A stretch of DNA of 64,000 nucleotides from Pinibacter soli (lineage in GTDB: Bacteria > Bacteroidota > Bacteroidia > Chitinophagales > Chitinophagaceae). Shown here piece after piece: positions 27,409 through 35,572 of this stretch. The stretch covers positions 124,001 through 188,000 of the forward strand of contig NZ_JASBRG010000001.1 in assembly GCF_029961145.1 (NCBI RefSeq), in the 5' to 3' direction. A model generated the notes under the pieces. It worked only from the letters and a program-made list of their open reading frames with translations, searched no databases and was not told the DNA's origin. Made by a program: the position numbers and the translations under genes. How positions within the stretch are numbered: position 1 is the first letter of the stretch; the number at the start of each line of letters is the position of its first letter.

Positions 27409-28623
27409 CTATTGAGCCATGTAATGAATGATGAATGCCGCAACGTTGAGAACACAGGCATATACTACCATGATTCTAAGCAACCAACGGGGAATTTGAT
27501 CAGCGCCGAGAGCAGTGAGGATAAACAGTAGAGGTAAGAAATCCAAAGTAAAGCGCATACAGTTCACTTGCGAGAAGCCGTTATTGTGATAAAACAAAAT
27601 GCCGGTCAACATTATTAAGATTGTTATCCAGCTAAACCACAATAATTTTTTCGGCCAATTTGCTTTGACGCTTGCAATTAAAAAAGGACTGGCAGCAGTT
27701 AGAGATGTGCCCCATAAATCTATGTCCACAATTTTCATCTGGTCTGCTCCAGCCAAAATGATCGTAAACCCTTTGAAGAACAAACTGTAAACATTAAACC
27801 AGAAATATTTTACACTGAACACACCATGGGCCGCAACCCGGTCTTTTAATATTCCCGCATACTCGATGTAATTGTAGCCCGCATTTAATGGTTGGCCAAA
27901 TCTAACGTAGTTGTAAGTAAGATACAATCCTACAAAAACACCAATGGACACACACAGACTGAGGGCCTTTTTATAAAATGTTCTATCCAGTTTATCCCGG
28001 CTTATATAGTACAGATATCCCAGTGCAAACACGCCATAAAATAATGTGAACTGACGCGTAAGGAAACTGCAGCCAATAAAAATTCCGACCAGCCACCATC
28101 TTTGTTTACCCAGTATTTCGGTTATGCTAAGGAGAATTAAACTCGTTGCGATGATATGAGCAAATTGGTATACGTGATGACTAGTTACTAAAACATACCA
28201 ATAACCCGTGCCGAAAAAAAATGCGGGAATTAATAATGATTTGATGGGTTTACTGATCTCCAGCTTTAGAAACACCGTGTAAAGCAAATACAGATTCGCA
28301 CAACTGCATATAAGCGCAATAAGTATGGTATTTACATTTGGGCCAAAAATGGCAGCAAAGGGTAAAAGTATAAGGGAGGGAAACGGAGGATAGGGCAAAT
28401 AATGTTTCCCGTTATAAAATATCATATCCAGGTAATCGTAATTATCTGCCTGGAGTGAAATATGACCTTTTAATAAAGAATTTGCATAAAGCAAATAAGC
28501 GTTTACTCCTTCGTGATGTAAAACAGCAGGGATGTGCAGCAAAGCGAAGAACCCAAAATAGATAAGCCACTGATATCGGGTGGGATTCTCGAAATAGATT
28601 AGTCTTCTCAATGCTTCTTGCAT
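27409..28623 (-). CDS. Polytopic membrane protein, GT-C glycosyltransferase-like
   Basis: 404 residues with about ten membrane helices. The first periplasmic loop (GHISLQADNYDYLDMIFYNG, then KHYLPYPPFPSLILLPFAAI) contains acidic residues and PxxP spacing as in GT-C/PMT-like glycosyltransferases that use lipid-linked sugars. A basic loop and a TRQFTLFYGVFAL segment follow. Sugar and acceptor are unknown. It sits directly after the nusG terminator as the first gene of the group that interrupts the ribosomal block, and 332 bases before the LVIVD lipoproteins. Confidence 0.65.
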   Translation of the reverse strand: MQEALRRLIYFENPTRYQWLIYFGFFALLHIPAVLHHEGVNAYLLYANSLLKGHISLQADNYDYLDMIFYNGKHYLPYPPFPSLILLPFAAIFGPNVNTILIALICSCANLYLLYTVFLKLEISKPIKSLLIPAFFFGTGYWYVLVTSHHVYQFAHIIATSLILLSITEILGKQRWWLVGIFIGCSFLTRQFTLFYGVFALGYLYYISRDKLDRTFYKKALSLCVSIGVFVGLYLTYNYVRFGQPLNAGYNYIEYAGILKDRVAAHGVFSVKYFWFNVYSLFFKGFTIILAGADQMKIVDIDLWGTSLTAASPFLIASVKANWPKKLLWFSWITILIMLTGILFYHNNGFSQVNCMRFTLDFLPLLFILTALGADQIPRWLLRIMVVYACVLNVAAFIIHYMAQ

Positions 28624-28717
28624 GTTTTGGTAGTTAGATTAAGGTACAAATTACAGGAAAAGGGTATCTTGACAACAAGATAGAGAATGATTTTTCAAAA
28701 AAATAATAGAGACAAAA

Positions 28718-28740
28718 AAACCGCTCTAAATGAGCGGTTT
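28718..28740 (-). terminator. Terminator after nusG
   Basis: AAACCGCTC (28718-28726) pairs with GAGCGGTTT (28732-28740) around TAAAT. On the minus strand a T-run follows. It closes the tuf-secE-nusG unit before the inserted genes. Confidence 0.9.
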
Positions 28741-28764
28741 TTCACAATATTTTGAAAACTAAGA

Positions 28765-29328
28765 TTATCCTAGCTTTTCAACTTGCATGTAGTTCAATTC
28801 AACCGGAGTAGAACGACCGAAGATCTTCACGGTTACTTTCAGCTTCTTCTTCTCGTCGTTAACTTCTTCGATAATACCATTGAAATCATTGAAAGGTCCT
28901 TCGATAATCTTAATGGTTTCACCAACGATGAATGGCTCGCTCATGGTAACACCACCAGCTTCCTGCATTTCATCCATTTTACCTAACATTTTATTTACTT
29001 CGGCTTTACGTAAAGCGATAGGATCATCTTTACCAAGGAAGTGAATAACATTGGTTGTATTTTTTATCAGGTCGCGTAAATCATCAGACAATTTACCATC
29101 GGTAATTTCGATCATAACATAACCAGGATAGTAGTTGCGTTCACGCATTACTTTTTTACCATTCTGTACCTTATACACTTTTTCAACAGGTAAAAAAACT
29201 TGCTTAACCACTTCTACCCAACCGCTACGTGAAATTTCCTTATCGAGGTATTCTTTCACTTTACGCTCTTTGCCGCTTACAACACGCAGCACATACCATT
29301 TGGTCTCCGTTTGATTTGCTGCTTCCAT
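28765..29328 (-). CDS. nusG: Transcription termination/antitermination factor NusG
   Basis: 187 residues. The N-terminal NGN domain (KWYVLRVVSGKERKVKEYL; NYYPGYVMIEI) and the C-terminal KOW domain (GETIKIIEGPFNDFNGIIEE) are both present. It binds RNA polymerase and links it to Rho or the ribosome. Its ATG overlaps the secE stop by one base (TAATG), so translation is probably coupled. Normally rplK follows; here a terminator and four other genes intervene. Confidence 0.97.
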   Translation of the reverse strand: MEAANQTETKWYVLRVVSGKERKVKEYLDKEISRSGWVEVVKQVFLPVEKVYKVQNGKKVMRERNYYPGYVMIEITDGKLSDDLRDLIKNTTNVIHFLGKDDPIALRKAEVNKMLGKMDEMQEAGGVTMSEPFIVGETIKIIEGPFNDFNGIIEEVNDEKKKLKVTVKIFGRSTPVELNYMQVEKLG

Positions 29329-29528
29329 TATTGGTGTTTAAGGAAAGAATATATAAAATTCAAAAAGGTGTGCGAAGCAAAATCCATTACACCTACAACA
29401 AGGGTGATCAAAAGTGTAGCAATCAAAACGATTACAGTTGCTTGTTGCAATTCACTCCATGTAGGCCAGGTCACTTTCTCAACCAACTCTTTGTATGACT
29501 CGCTAAAGTATGTTCCGATTTTATTCAT
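29328..29528 (-). CDS. secE: Preprotein translocase subunit SecE
   Basis: 66 residues from the ATG at 29526-29528 (MNKIGTYFSESYKELVEKV); the 26-codon upstream extension is repeat-derived and rejected. An amphipathic helix with KVTWPTWSEL, diagnostic for SecE, precedes one membrane helix (residues about 35-55). It clamps SecY in the translocon. Overlaps nusG by one base. Confidence 0.96.
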   Translation of the reverse strand: MNKIGTYFSESYKELVEKVTWPTWSELQQATVIVLIATLLITLVVGVMDFASHTFLNFIYSFLKHQ

Positions 29529-29530
29529 AG

Positions 29531-29690
29531 AGAATAATTGTGAATTTGAAAATTTGTGATTTAAAAATTTGAAAATACTGCTTTTCCAACTTGCCTGATC
29601 GCTCAAATTTCAGTTGCTCTGAAAGCGCAAAAAATGTGAAAACCTGAAACTTATTTCATTTTCAAATTTACACATTTCCCAATTTACAAA
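29531..29690. repeat. Inverted AATTTGAAAATTTG array between tRNA-Trp and secE
   Basis: GAATTTGAAAATTTG and AAAAATTTGAAAA words (29541-29577) face the complement TTTTCAAATTTACAC and AATTTACAAATT (29660-29690). This copy lies inside an operon, so it cannot be a fully efficient terminator. Confidence 0.65.
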
Positions 29691-29698
29691 TTAATCAG

Positions 29699-29770
29699 CA
29701 CGGGCACTAGGATTCGAACCCAGATCAAAGGTTTTGGAGACCCGTATGCTACCGTTGCACCATGCCCGTG
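29699..29770 (-). tRNA. tRNA-Trp (CCA)
   Basis: Minus strand. The acceptor stem CACGGGC/GCCCGTG is perfect, the T-arm is CTGGGTTCGAATCCTAG, and the anticodon loop CTCCAAA has CCA. The outer anticodon-stem pairs are weak by my reading. It sits between tuf and secE, as in other Bacteroidota. CCA is not encoded. Confidence 0.95.
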
Positions 29771-29860
29771 TAAAAAGCCATTAGCAAAAAGTCCTTTATT
29801 ACAATCAGCAAATTTAAGAAACCTGCTAAAGATAGGCTTAAAGCTAATGGCTTAGCTATA

Positions 29861-31048
29861 TTATTTCACAATTTCAGTAACCTGACCAGCACCTACTGTA
29901 CGTCCACCTTCGCGGATAGCGAATTTAAGACCTTTTTCCATCGCAATAGGTTGGATCAAAGTAACTTTCAATGAAGTGTTATCGCCTGGCATAACCATTT
30001 CAGTTCCTTCTGGAAGAGTAACTTCACCAGTTACGTCTGTAGTACGGAAGTAGAACTGAGGACGGTATTTGTTAAAGAATGGAGTGTGACGTCCACCTTC
30101 TTCTTTGCTCAATACGTAAACTTCTCCTTTGAATTCAGTGTGCGGAGTGATAGAACCTGGTTTGCAAATTACCATACCACGACGGATATCTTTTTTCTCA
30201 ATACCGCGCAATAACAGACCTGCGTTGTCACCAGCTTCACCTTCGTCCAATAATTTTTTGAACATCTCAACACCTGTAACAGTAGAAGTAAGTGGTTTTT
30301 CGATCAAACCTACGATTTCAACACCTTCACCCACTTTAATACGACCTCTCTCGATACGGCCTGTAGCAACAGTACCACGACCAGTGATAGAGAATACGTC
30401 CTCAACGCTCATCAAGAATGCTTGATCAACCGGACGTGGAGGTAGAGGAATATAAGTATCAACAGCTTCCATCAATTCGTTGATTTTCTCAACCCATTGT
30501 GCTTCACCAGCCAAAGCGCCAGTTGCAGAACCTTTGATGATAGGAGTGTTATCGCCGTCAAAACCTTTTTCAGTCAACAACTCACGAATTTCCATTTCCA
30601 CAAGTTCCAATAATTCAGGATCGTCAACAAGGTCAACTTTATTCATGAATACCACCATACGAGGTACACCTACCTGACGAGCAAGCAGGATGTGCTCACG
30701 AGTTTGTGGCATAGGACCATCTGTAGCAGCAACCACAAGAATAGCACCATCCATTTGTGCAGCACCAGTAATCATGTTTTTCACGTAGTCAGCGTGACCT
30801 GGACAGTCAACGTGAGCATAGTGACGACTAGCAGTTTGATATTCTACGTGAGCTGTGTTGATAGTGATACCTCTTTCTTTTTCTTCAGGTGCACCATCAA
30901 TTTCGTCATAATTTTTCTTCTGCGCCAAACCTTTCTTGCTCAGAACATCGGTGATAGCTGCAGTCAAAGTTGTTTTACCGTGGTCAACGTGACCAATAGT
31001 ACCAACGTTAACGTGGGGTTTATCCCTCTTAAAGGTCTCTTTTGACAT
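29861..31048 (-). CDS. tuf: Elongation factor Tu
   Basis: 395 residues. The G motifs are [19 protein letters not shown] and NKVDLVD, followed by two beta-barrel domains ([26 protein letters not shown]). It delivers aminoacyl-tRNA to the ribosome. It is cotranscribed with the four upstream tRNAs, as in the classical tRNA-tufB arrangement, and with tRNA-Trp, secE and nusG downstream. The 327-base leader between tRNA-Thr and its start is filled by three decayed tRNA-like units. Confidence 0.98.
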   Translation of the reverse strand: MSKETFKRDKPHVNVGTIGHVDHGKTTLTAAITDVLSKKGLAQKKNYDEIDGAPEEKERGITINTAHVEYQTASRHYAHVDCPGHADYVKNMITGAAQMDGAILVVAATDGPMPQTREHILLARQVGVPRMVVFMNKVDLVDDPELLELVEMEIRELLTEKGFDGDNTPIIKGSATGALAGEAQWVEKINELMEAVDTYIPLPPRPVDQAFLMSVEDVFSITGRGTVATGRIERGRIKVGEGVEIVGLIEKPLTSTVTGVEMFKKLLDEGEAGDNAGLLLRGIEKKDIRRGMVICKPGSITPHTEFKGEVYVLSKEEGGRHTPFFNKYRPQFYFRTTDVTGEVTLPEGTEMVMPGDNTSLKVTLIQPIAMEKGLKFAIREGGRTVGAGQVTEIVK

Positions 31049-31168
31049 CGTTATAGTTTTTAGTTGCGGTTTTAAATTTGTTTTCTAAATATGAATACTG
31101 TTTTTAACAACAGGAAACATCTACTGATTTGCCATTTACCTAAACCTCAGTTTCCGAAAAAATGGCTA

Positions 31169-31212
31169 GCCGTTGATAAACCCCATTTTTTAAGTGAGAT
31201 AAATTCACGGCT
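31169..31212 (-). pseudogene. tRNA-Thr-like remnant, unit 3 (most decayed)
   Basis: 44 bases bounded by GCCGTGAATT at its 5' side and ATCAACGGC at its 3' side, the ends of tRNA-Thr(GGT). D and anticodon arms are gone. The spacer before it resembles those of the other units. Confidence 0.5.
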
Positions 31213-31223
31213 TTGTGCTTGAG

Positions 31224-31288
31224 TCGTTGAAGAGAATGATTTCTCTATCTTCCCGATCAAGATCGGGATGCTCATTTCTGAGCCCGGC
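31224..31288 (-). pseudogene. tRNA-Thr-like remnant, unit 2
   Basis: 65 bases. It keeps the D-stem GCTC/GAGC with loop AGAAAT and the 3' half of the acceptor and T arms (CTCTTCAACGAC). The anticodon arm is replaced by the hairpin TCCCGAT-CTTG-ATCGGGA. The 5' acceptor half is shortened, so it cannot be a normal tRNA. Confidence 0.7.
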
Positions 31289-31298
31289 TTTATACTAA

Positions 31299-31366
31299 GC
31301 CGTTGAAGAGAATTAGCTTCTCGACCTTCCCGATCAAAATCGGGATGCTCATTTCTGAGCTACGGC
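31299..31366 (-). pseudogene. tRNA-Thr-like remnant, unit 1
   Basis: 68 bases, closest to the true tRNA-Thr(GGT) next to it: it starts GCCGTAGCTCAG (three bases missing from the acceptor) and ends CTCTTCAACGGC. The D-stem is intact and the T-arm changed. The anticodon arm is replaced by the perfect 7-bp hairpin TCCCGAT-TTTG-ATCGGGA with no usable anticodon loop. Confidence 0.75.
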
Positions 31367-31375
31367 TTTATTATG

Positions 31376-31447
<72 letters not shown>

Positions 31448-31534
31448 ATATACTCAGTTGGCAGTTTTTTTTCAGCTTTGCAGCACCTAACAATTGAATA
31501 TTAAACGACTGCCGACTGCTAACTGAAAACAAAG

Positions 31535-31607
31535 AGCGGAAGACGAGGATCGAACCCGCAACCTATAGCTTGGAAGGCTATCGCTCTACCAATTGAGCTA
31601 CTTCCGC
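31535..31607 (-). tRNA. tRNA-Gly (TCC)
   Basis: Acceptor GCGGAAG/CTTCCGC, anticodon arm ATAGC-CTTCCAA-GCTAT with TCC, T-arm GCGGGTTCGATCCTCGT. Second from the tuf side in the Thr-Tyr-Gly-Thr cluster. Confidence 0.96.
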
Positions 31608-31611
31608 AGAT

Positions 31612-31705
31612 ACAATTTGAAAATATAAAAATTTGAAAACTTGAAAATCAAACTAGCTTTAAACTTTATTTTCAAATTTTCAAACGCTCTAATTTCAAAT
31701 TTGTC
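31612..31705. repeat. Inverted TTTGAAAA array between tRNA-Gly and tRNA-Tyr
   Basis: AATTTGAAAATATAAAAATT on the left faces ATTTTCAAATTTTCAAACG and AATTTCAAATTT on the right. It lies within the tRNA operon. Confidence 0.6.
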
Positions 31706-31707
31706 TG

Positions 31708-31790
31708 TGGGCAGGAGAGGATTCGAACCTCTGAAGTCGAAAGACAGCGGATTTACAGTCCGCCCCATTTGGCCGCTCTGGAACCTGCCC
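31708..31790 (-). tRNA. tRNA-Tyr (GTA)
   Basis: 83 bases with a long variable arm. Acceptor GGGCAGG/CCTGCCC, anticodon arm GCGGA-CTGTAAA-TCCGC with GTA, T-arm AGAGGTTCGAATCCTCT. Confidence 0.96.
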
Positions 31791-31795
31791 GACTT

Positions 31796-31885
31796 TAATT
31801 TGAAAATTTGAAAATGTGACAATTTGAAAACTAAAAGAACATGATGCCTTTTGTTTTCAACTTTACATATTCAATCTTTCAAACT
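31796..31885. repeat. Inverted TTTGAAAATTTG array between tRNA-Tyr and tRNA-Thr
   Basis: AATTTGAAAATTTGAAAATG (31798 on) faces GTTTTCAACTTTAC and TTCAATCTTTC (31853-31880). Same family as the preceding tRNA gap. Confidence 0.55.
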
Positions 31886-31893
31886 AAATTAAG

Positions 31894-31966
31894 AGCCGAA
31901 GATGGGACTCGAACCCGCGACCTACTGATTACAAATCAGTTGCTCTACCAACTGAGCTACTCCGGC
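31894..31966 (-). tRNA. tRNA-Thr (TGT)
   Basis: First tRNA of the tuf operon. 5' half GCCGGAGTAGCTCAGTTGG, anticodon arm CTGATTTGTAATCAG with TGT, T-arm GCGGGTTCGAGTCCCAT, 3' CTTCGGC. The order Thr(TGT)-Tyr-Gly-Thr(GGT)-tuf equals the known thrU-tyrU-glyT-thrT-tufB arrangement. Confidence 0.96.
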
Positions 31967-32091
31967 TTACTATATTTTTAACTGGATTTTTACTACCTTT
32001 TTTGGAGATAGTAACTCCTTGCTATAGTTTGAAAATCAATATTATCTAAGAGCTTTTTTCGTTTCGCAACGCCCTATGTTTTTTGGGAAGG

Positions 32092-32122
32092 CAAAGGTAA
32101 GAGAATTCGAATAATACCCAAA
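32092..32122 (-). promoter_or_regulatory. Promoter of the tRNA-tuf-secE-nusG operon
   Basis: Minus strand: TTTG (32119-32122), exactly 19 bases, then TACCTTTG (32092-32099). This is the full Bacteroidota consensus TTTG-N19-TAnnTTTG. It lies 126 bases upstream of tRNA-Thr(TGT). Confidence 0.85.
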
Positions 32123-32344
32123 TTTTGACTCAACTTTTTTTTAGCTTTTTTAATTATTGCTTCCGAATTGCGATTCTAAAAGCCGCTTTTTTGATATAAA
32201 AACTCAATTCAAATTCGCTGAAACCGTTGAAAACACTGCAAAATTAAGCATGTGTAATGAATTAAAGATGCAATGAAATTATTTTTGAAAAAAGTAGCGC
32301 TCGCTTGATAAAATTCTACTTTATGAAGAGGTCATATTAAAAAA

Positions 32345-32366
32345 AAGACCTCCTTTCGGAGGTCTT
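32345..32366 (-). terminator. Terminator after hpf
   Basis: AAGACCTCC pairs with GGAGGTCTT around TTTC. On the minus strand a run of six T follows. Confidence 0.9.
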
Positions 32367-32376
32367 GAAATATTTT

Positions 32377-32679
32377 TTATGCTGCTAAACGTTTTTCTTT
32401 TTTTCTTTTCATTTGATTTACGAGTGAATCAAGAGCGCAGTCAAAAGATTCTTCAAATGATTTTGAACTGGCCTTTACAAAAAAATTGTGTTTGGGGACA
32501 TGAACCCTGATCTCTGCGATTTTGTCTTTAATTGTATGAATTACATTGTCAAGTTTTAAAAACACATCAACCTTAATAATCCTGTCATGAAAGGTAGGAA
32601 GTTTTTGAATTTTAGAATTTACGAAATCAATCAATTTAGAATCTGCGTCGAAGTGCACAGTCTGAATTTTAACGTCCAT
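32377..32679 (-). CDS. hpf: Ribosome hibernation-promoting factor, short HPF/RaiA type
   Basis: 100 residues from the ATG at 32677-32679 (MDVKIQTVHFDADSKLIDFV); the longer upstream frame lacks homology-like sequence. The beta-alpha-beta-beta-beta-alpha pattern and the basic tail MKRKKEKRLAA are typical of short HPF, which binds the decoding site of idle ribosomes. It stands between the xerC-like gene and the tRNA-tuf operon, a common Bacteroidota order. Confidence 0.92.
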   Translation of the reverse strand: MDVKIQTVHFDADSKLIDFVNSKIQKLPTFHDRIIKVDVFLKLDNVIHTIKDKIAEIRVHVPKHNFFVKASSKSFEESFDCALDSLVNQMKRKKEKRLAA

Positions 32680-32855
32680 AACAATCGCAATTTTAAACGT
32701 GAAACAATAAATTAAAGAACTAACATTTTCACACTCATTATTTAATAAAATAATAATGTTAGAGGGACTATGAAGATAAACCAACGTAGTATGCTTTCCA
32801 AATAAAGACTTCTGATTTTTCTCAAGTTTGCCAACTTTTTAACAACGTCTAATTT

Positions 32856-33755
32856 TCACGCCTTGGGGTGTGCCTTTTTGTATGCTTCCTTTAATTTTTC
32901 GATGGAATTATGGGTGTAAACCTGTGTGGACGCTAAACTACTGTGACCCAGGAGCTCTTTTATTGCATTGAGATCGGCACCGTGATTGGTGAGGTGGGTG
33001 GCGAAAGTATGACGCAAAATGTGAGGGCTTTTCTTCTGAAGCGTTGTTACCTGCGAGAGGTAAGATTTCACCCTGAGGTATACATACTTGGCATAGAGTT
33101 TTTTGCCTTTGGGGGTTACAAAAAGATATTCGCTGTCAAAGTCTTCAAAAGACTTCCGCTTGTCTTTCTGATAGCCTATAAGATTCTCTATCAACTGTTT
33201 GTTTACAGGAATGATCCGTTCTTTATTTCCCTTTCCCAAAACTTTGATTGAATTTGAATTGCGGTTGACACCATGTTCTTCCAGGTTTACCAACTCGCTT
33301 AAACGAATACCTGTGGCGTAAAAAACTTCAATGAGCAACTGGGTTGTTTTACCGTCCCAGTCATCTGGAAAAGCAATTTCCTTTAATAAAACATTCATGT
33401 CGTCTTCCATGACGAAGGAAGGCAGTCTTTTGCCGATTTTAGGGGCGGAGACGTTGGTCATCGGTGTTGACTCGATATTGCCAAGTTTCAACTGGTATTT
33501 AAAGAATGATTTTAGTGAAGATGCTTTCCGGTTAATCGTTTTGGAAGTGAGTTTTTCATCTTTCAATGATGCCATCCAGGTTCTTACCATGGAAGAATTG
33601 ATTTCTCCAATTTCGGTTTGCTCAAAATTCTTGTTCAGATAGTCGAAAAATTGCGTGAGATCGTCTTGGTAAGAGCGGACGGTGTGTTGAGAATAACGTT
33701 TCTCAAACTGCAGATAATCAAGGAATGGCGTAAGAATGGATGGTGCTGTTTCCAT
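32856..33755 (-). CDS. xerC: Tyrosine recombinase XerC/XerD type
   Basis: 299 residues, the usual Xer length. The N-terminal SAM-like domain is at 1-90. The catalytic residues are all present: Arg151 (ATGIRLSEL), Lys175 (VLGKGNKER), His245 and Arg248 (HILRHTFATHL), His271 (LLGHSSLASTQ), Tyr280 (VYTHNS). It resolves chromosome dimers at dif. A location between rpsU and hpf is conserved in Bacteroidota and argues for the housekeeping enzyme, not a mobile integrase. XerC versus XerD cannot be decided. Confidence 0.9.
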   Translation of the reverse strand: METAPSILTPFLDYLQFEKRYSQHTVRSYQDDLTQFFDYLNKNFEQTEIGEINSSMVRTWMASLKDEKLTSKTINRKASSLKSFFKYQLKLGNIESTPMTNVSAPKIGKRLPSFVMEDDMNVLLKEIAFPDDWDGKTTQLLIEVFYATGIRLSELVNLEEHGVNRNSNSIKVLGKGNKERIIPVNKQLIENLIGYQKDKRKSFEDFDSEYLFVTPKGKKLYAKYVYLRVKSYLSQVTTLQKKSPHILRHTFATHLTNHGADLNAIKELLGHSSLASTQVYTHNSIEKLKEAYKKAHPKA

Positions 33756-33818
33756 AAACTAAGATAGCCACAAAGCTAATACTTTGCAGCTATCCCACTA
33801 TGAAAAAGCTTAAATAAC

Positions 33819-34013
33819 TTAATCGAATTTACCTGTTGCTACTTGTTGCTTGTAAATTGCCTTAAGTACTTGCGTACGGCGTTTTACAGAAGGCTTAGTA
33901 AAAGTTTGGCGCTCTCTCAACTGAAGCAAAGTTTTTGCTTTCTCGAACTTCTTCTTGTACTTTTTAAGCGCTTTGTCAATGTTTTCGCAATCTTTTGAGT
34001 CTATGATTAACAT
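33819..34013 (-). CDS. rpsU: Ribosomal protein bS21
   Basis: 64 residues, basic, with the bS21 pattern (NIDKALKKYKKKFEKAKTLL; RRTQVLKAIYKQ). It is preceded by AAAGGAGG (34026-34033), a strong Shine-Dalgarno 12 bases before the ATG, in a phylum whose genes rarely have one. In Bacteroidia bS21 is known to help hide the anti-SD of 16S rRNA, and its own gene keeps an SD for autogenous control; this gene fits. First gene of the rpsU-xerC-hpf group. Confidence 0.97.
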   Translation of the reverse strand: MLIIDSKDCENIDKALKKYKKKFEKAKTLLQLRERQTFTKPSVKRRTQVLKAIYKQQVATGKFD

Positions 34014-34025
34014 ATTTTATATATA

Positions 34026-34033
34026 CCTCCTTT
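34026..34033 (-). promoter_or_regulatory. Strong Shine-Dalgarno of rpsU
   Basis: AAAGGAGG on the minus strand, 12 bases from the start codon. Exceptional for this phylum and fits autogenous control by bS21. Confidence 0.8.
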
Positions 34034-34049
34034 AGGCGATTTTGGAGTG

Positions 34050-34081
34050 CAAAGGTAAATAGTTTCAAATAAAAAAACAAG
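34050..34081 (-). promoter_or_regulatory. Promoter of rpsU
   Basis: TACCTTTG (34050-34057) is a perfect minus-7 element. A CTTG (minus-33 TTG core) lies at 34078-34081, about one base off ideal spacing. Confidence 0.7.
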
Positions 34082-34169
34082 AGGAATTTGAAATTTGAGA
34101 TTCGAAATTGGAGCCTACATGACTTCGATTGGTTTACATCCTGATTATTAACCTTTAATAAATAAATCG

Positions 34170-34208
34170 AACGCCTAATTTCTATTTCCTAACTCCTAAT
34201 TCCTAATT
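34170..34208. repeat. CCTAATTCCTAATT-type low-complexity array
   Basis: GCCTAATTTCTATTTCCTAA followed by CTCCTAATTCCTAATTTGC, directly before the ribE start. Related to the AACTCATAACT family. No partner arm is close by. Confidence 0.5.
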
Positions 34209-34215
34209 TGCATAC

Positions 34216-34812
34216 ATGTTTACAGGAATCATAGAATCATCAGCAAAGGTACTGGAAGTTATTACTTCGGGTACGAATAAAAGTTTCTGGCTGCAAAGCG
34301 CTATTTCTGATCAATTTAAAGTGGATCAAAGCGTTTCGCACGATGGTGTTTGTCTTACAGTGGAGGCAATTGCAGAAGACCGCCACCGCGTAACTGCCAT
34401 TTTAGAAACATTGGAGAAATCCAATCTTGGGAAATGGGAAGCAGGAACAATAGTCAATATAGAAAGATGCTTGCAAATGAATGGACGCCTCGATGGACAT
34501 TTTGTTCAGGGCCACGTTGATACAACCGGAACTTTGCAGGAAATAAAGGAAATGGATGGCAGCTGGCAACTTACTTTCTCCTACCCTAAAACTTTTGCAC
34601 ATTTAATGATCGAAAAGGGCTCCATTTCTATGAATGGTATCAGCCTTACAATTTTTAATGTAACAGAAAACACTTTTTCGGTAGCGATTATTCCATATAC
34701 GTTTAACCATACCAATATTAGAAATATGCGAACCGGTGATACGGTGAATCTTGAATTTGATGTGGTGGGAAAATACATTGCGAGGTCACTGGAGCTAGGG
34801 CGTAACATTTAA
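34216..34812 (+). CDS. ribE: Riboflavin synthase, alpha chain
   Basis: 198 residues of two lumazine-binding barrels: MFTGIIE at the N-terminus and a second copy from about residue 97. The barrel motifs SVSHDGVCLTV and SISMNGISLTI and the MNGRLDGHFVQGHVD linker are diagnostic. It dismutates two 6,7-dimethyl-8-ribityllumazine to riboflavin. Monocistronic. No FMN riboswitch was recognised in the 200 bases upstream. Confidence 0.96.
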   Translation: MFTGIIESSAKVLEVITSGTNKSFWLQSAISDQFKVDQSVSHDGVCLTVEAIAEDRHRVTAILETLEKSNLGKWEAGTIVNIERCLQMNGRLDGHFVQGHVDTTGTLQEIKEMDGSWQLTFSYPKTFAHLMIEKGSISMNGISLTIFNVTENTFSVAIIPYTFNHTNIRNMRTGDTVNLEFDVVGKYIARSLELGRNI

Positions 34813-34950
34813 TAATGTCAGGCACAGATGAGCAATGCGGCGATGGCACCGCGACAAATCTGCGCCAACATCAGGCATGTCTGCGCTAATATCATTTTAA
34901 ACAATTAATCATCTTAGATTGTATCTTTAAATCATAAACTTTAAACAACC

Positions 34951-35553
34951 ATGAGCACTAATAAACTTATTCTTGTTGTTATTATTGGACTTATTGTACT
35001 TCTTGTTGGATGCGGCGGATGTGGCGCCATCAATTTCCAAAAAAATGCCGTTACGATGGATGAAAATGTAAAGGGAAAATGGGGAAATGTTCAAAACCAA
35101 TATCAACGCCGTTCTGATCTTATACCTAATCTGGTGAATACCGTAAAAGGTGCCGCAAACTTTGAGCAGGAAACGCTAACTAAAGTAATTGAAGCAAGAG
35201 CAAAAGCGACTTCTGTTCAGATTAATGCAAATGATCTTTCACCTGAAAAAGTTGCCCAGTTCCAGCAGGCGCAAGGTGAGCTTTCAGGCGCACTTAGCCG
35301 CTTGTTAGTGACTGTTGAGCAATACCCTGATTTAAAGGCAAATAAAAACTACCAGGATCTGCAAGCCGAGCTTGCGGGAACAGAAAACAGGATAGCGGTG
35401 GCACGCCGAGATTTTAATGAGGCCGTTCAGGGTTACAATTCTTCCATCCGCACGTTCCCAAATAATTTCTATGCTGGATGGTTCGGTTTTAAATCGAAGG
35501 GATATTTTGAAGCAACACCTGGATCTGACAAGGCTCCAGAGGTGAAATTTTAA
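34951..35553 (+). CDS. lemA: LemA family protein
   Basis: 200 residues. An N-terminal membrane segment (LILVVIIGLIVLLVGC) precedes a long helical domain with the LemA signatures WGNVQNQYQRRSDLIPNLV and NFYAGWFGFKSKGYFE. The family is membrane-anchored, of uncertain function, and is usually followed by TPM-domain proteins, as here. Start of a three-gene unit. Confidence 0.94.
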   Translation: MSTNKLILVVIIGLIVLLVGCGGCGAINFQKNAVTMDENVKGKWGNVQNQYQRRSDLIPNLVNTVKGAANFEQETLTKVIEARAKATSVQINANDLSPEKVAQFQQAQGELSGALSRLLVTVEQYPDLKANKNYQDLQAELAGTENRIAVARRDFNEAVQGYNSSIRTFPNNFYAGWFGFKSKGYFEATPGSDKAPEVKF

Positions 35554-35572
35554 TTATTAAATTTTATTTCTG

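Larger units (their letters stand above)
31967..32376. other. 410-base leader region between hpf and the tRNA-tuf operon
   Basis: No gene. It holds the operon promoter at 32092-32122 and the hpf terminator at 32345-32366. The rest is A/T-rich without recognisable structure. Confidence 0.7.

Noticed and set aside
32856-33755. Phage or mobile-element integrase
   Set aside because: The recombinase sits in the conserved rpsU-xer-hpf order with no attachment site or phage genes nearby, so it is the housekeeping Xer enzyme.
34082-34215. FMN riboswitch upstream of ribE
   Set aside because: No RFN-type conserved core was found; the region is simple A/T-rich sequence and repeats.
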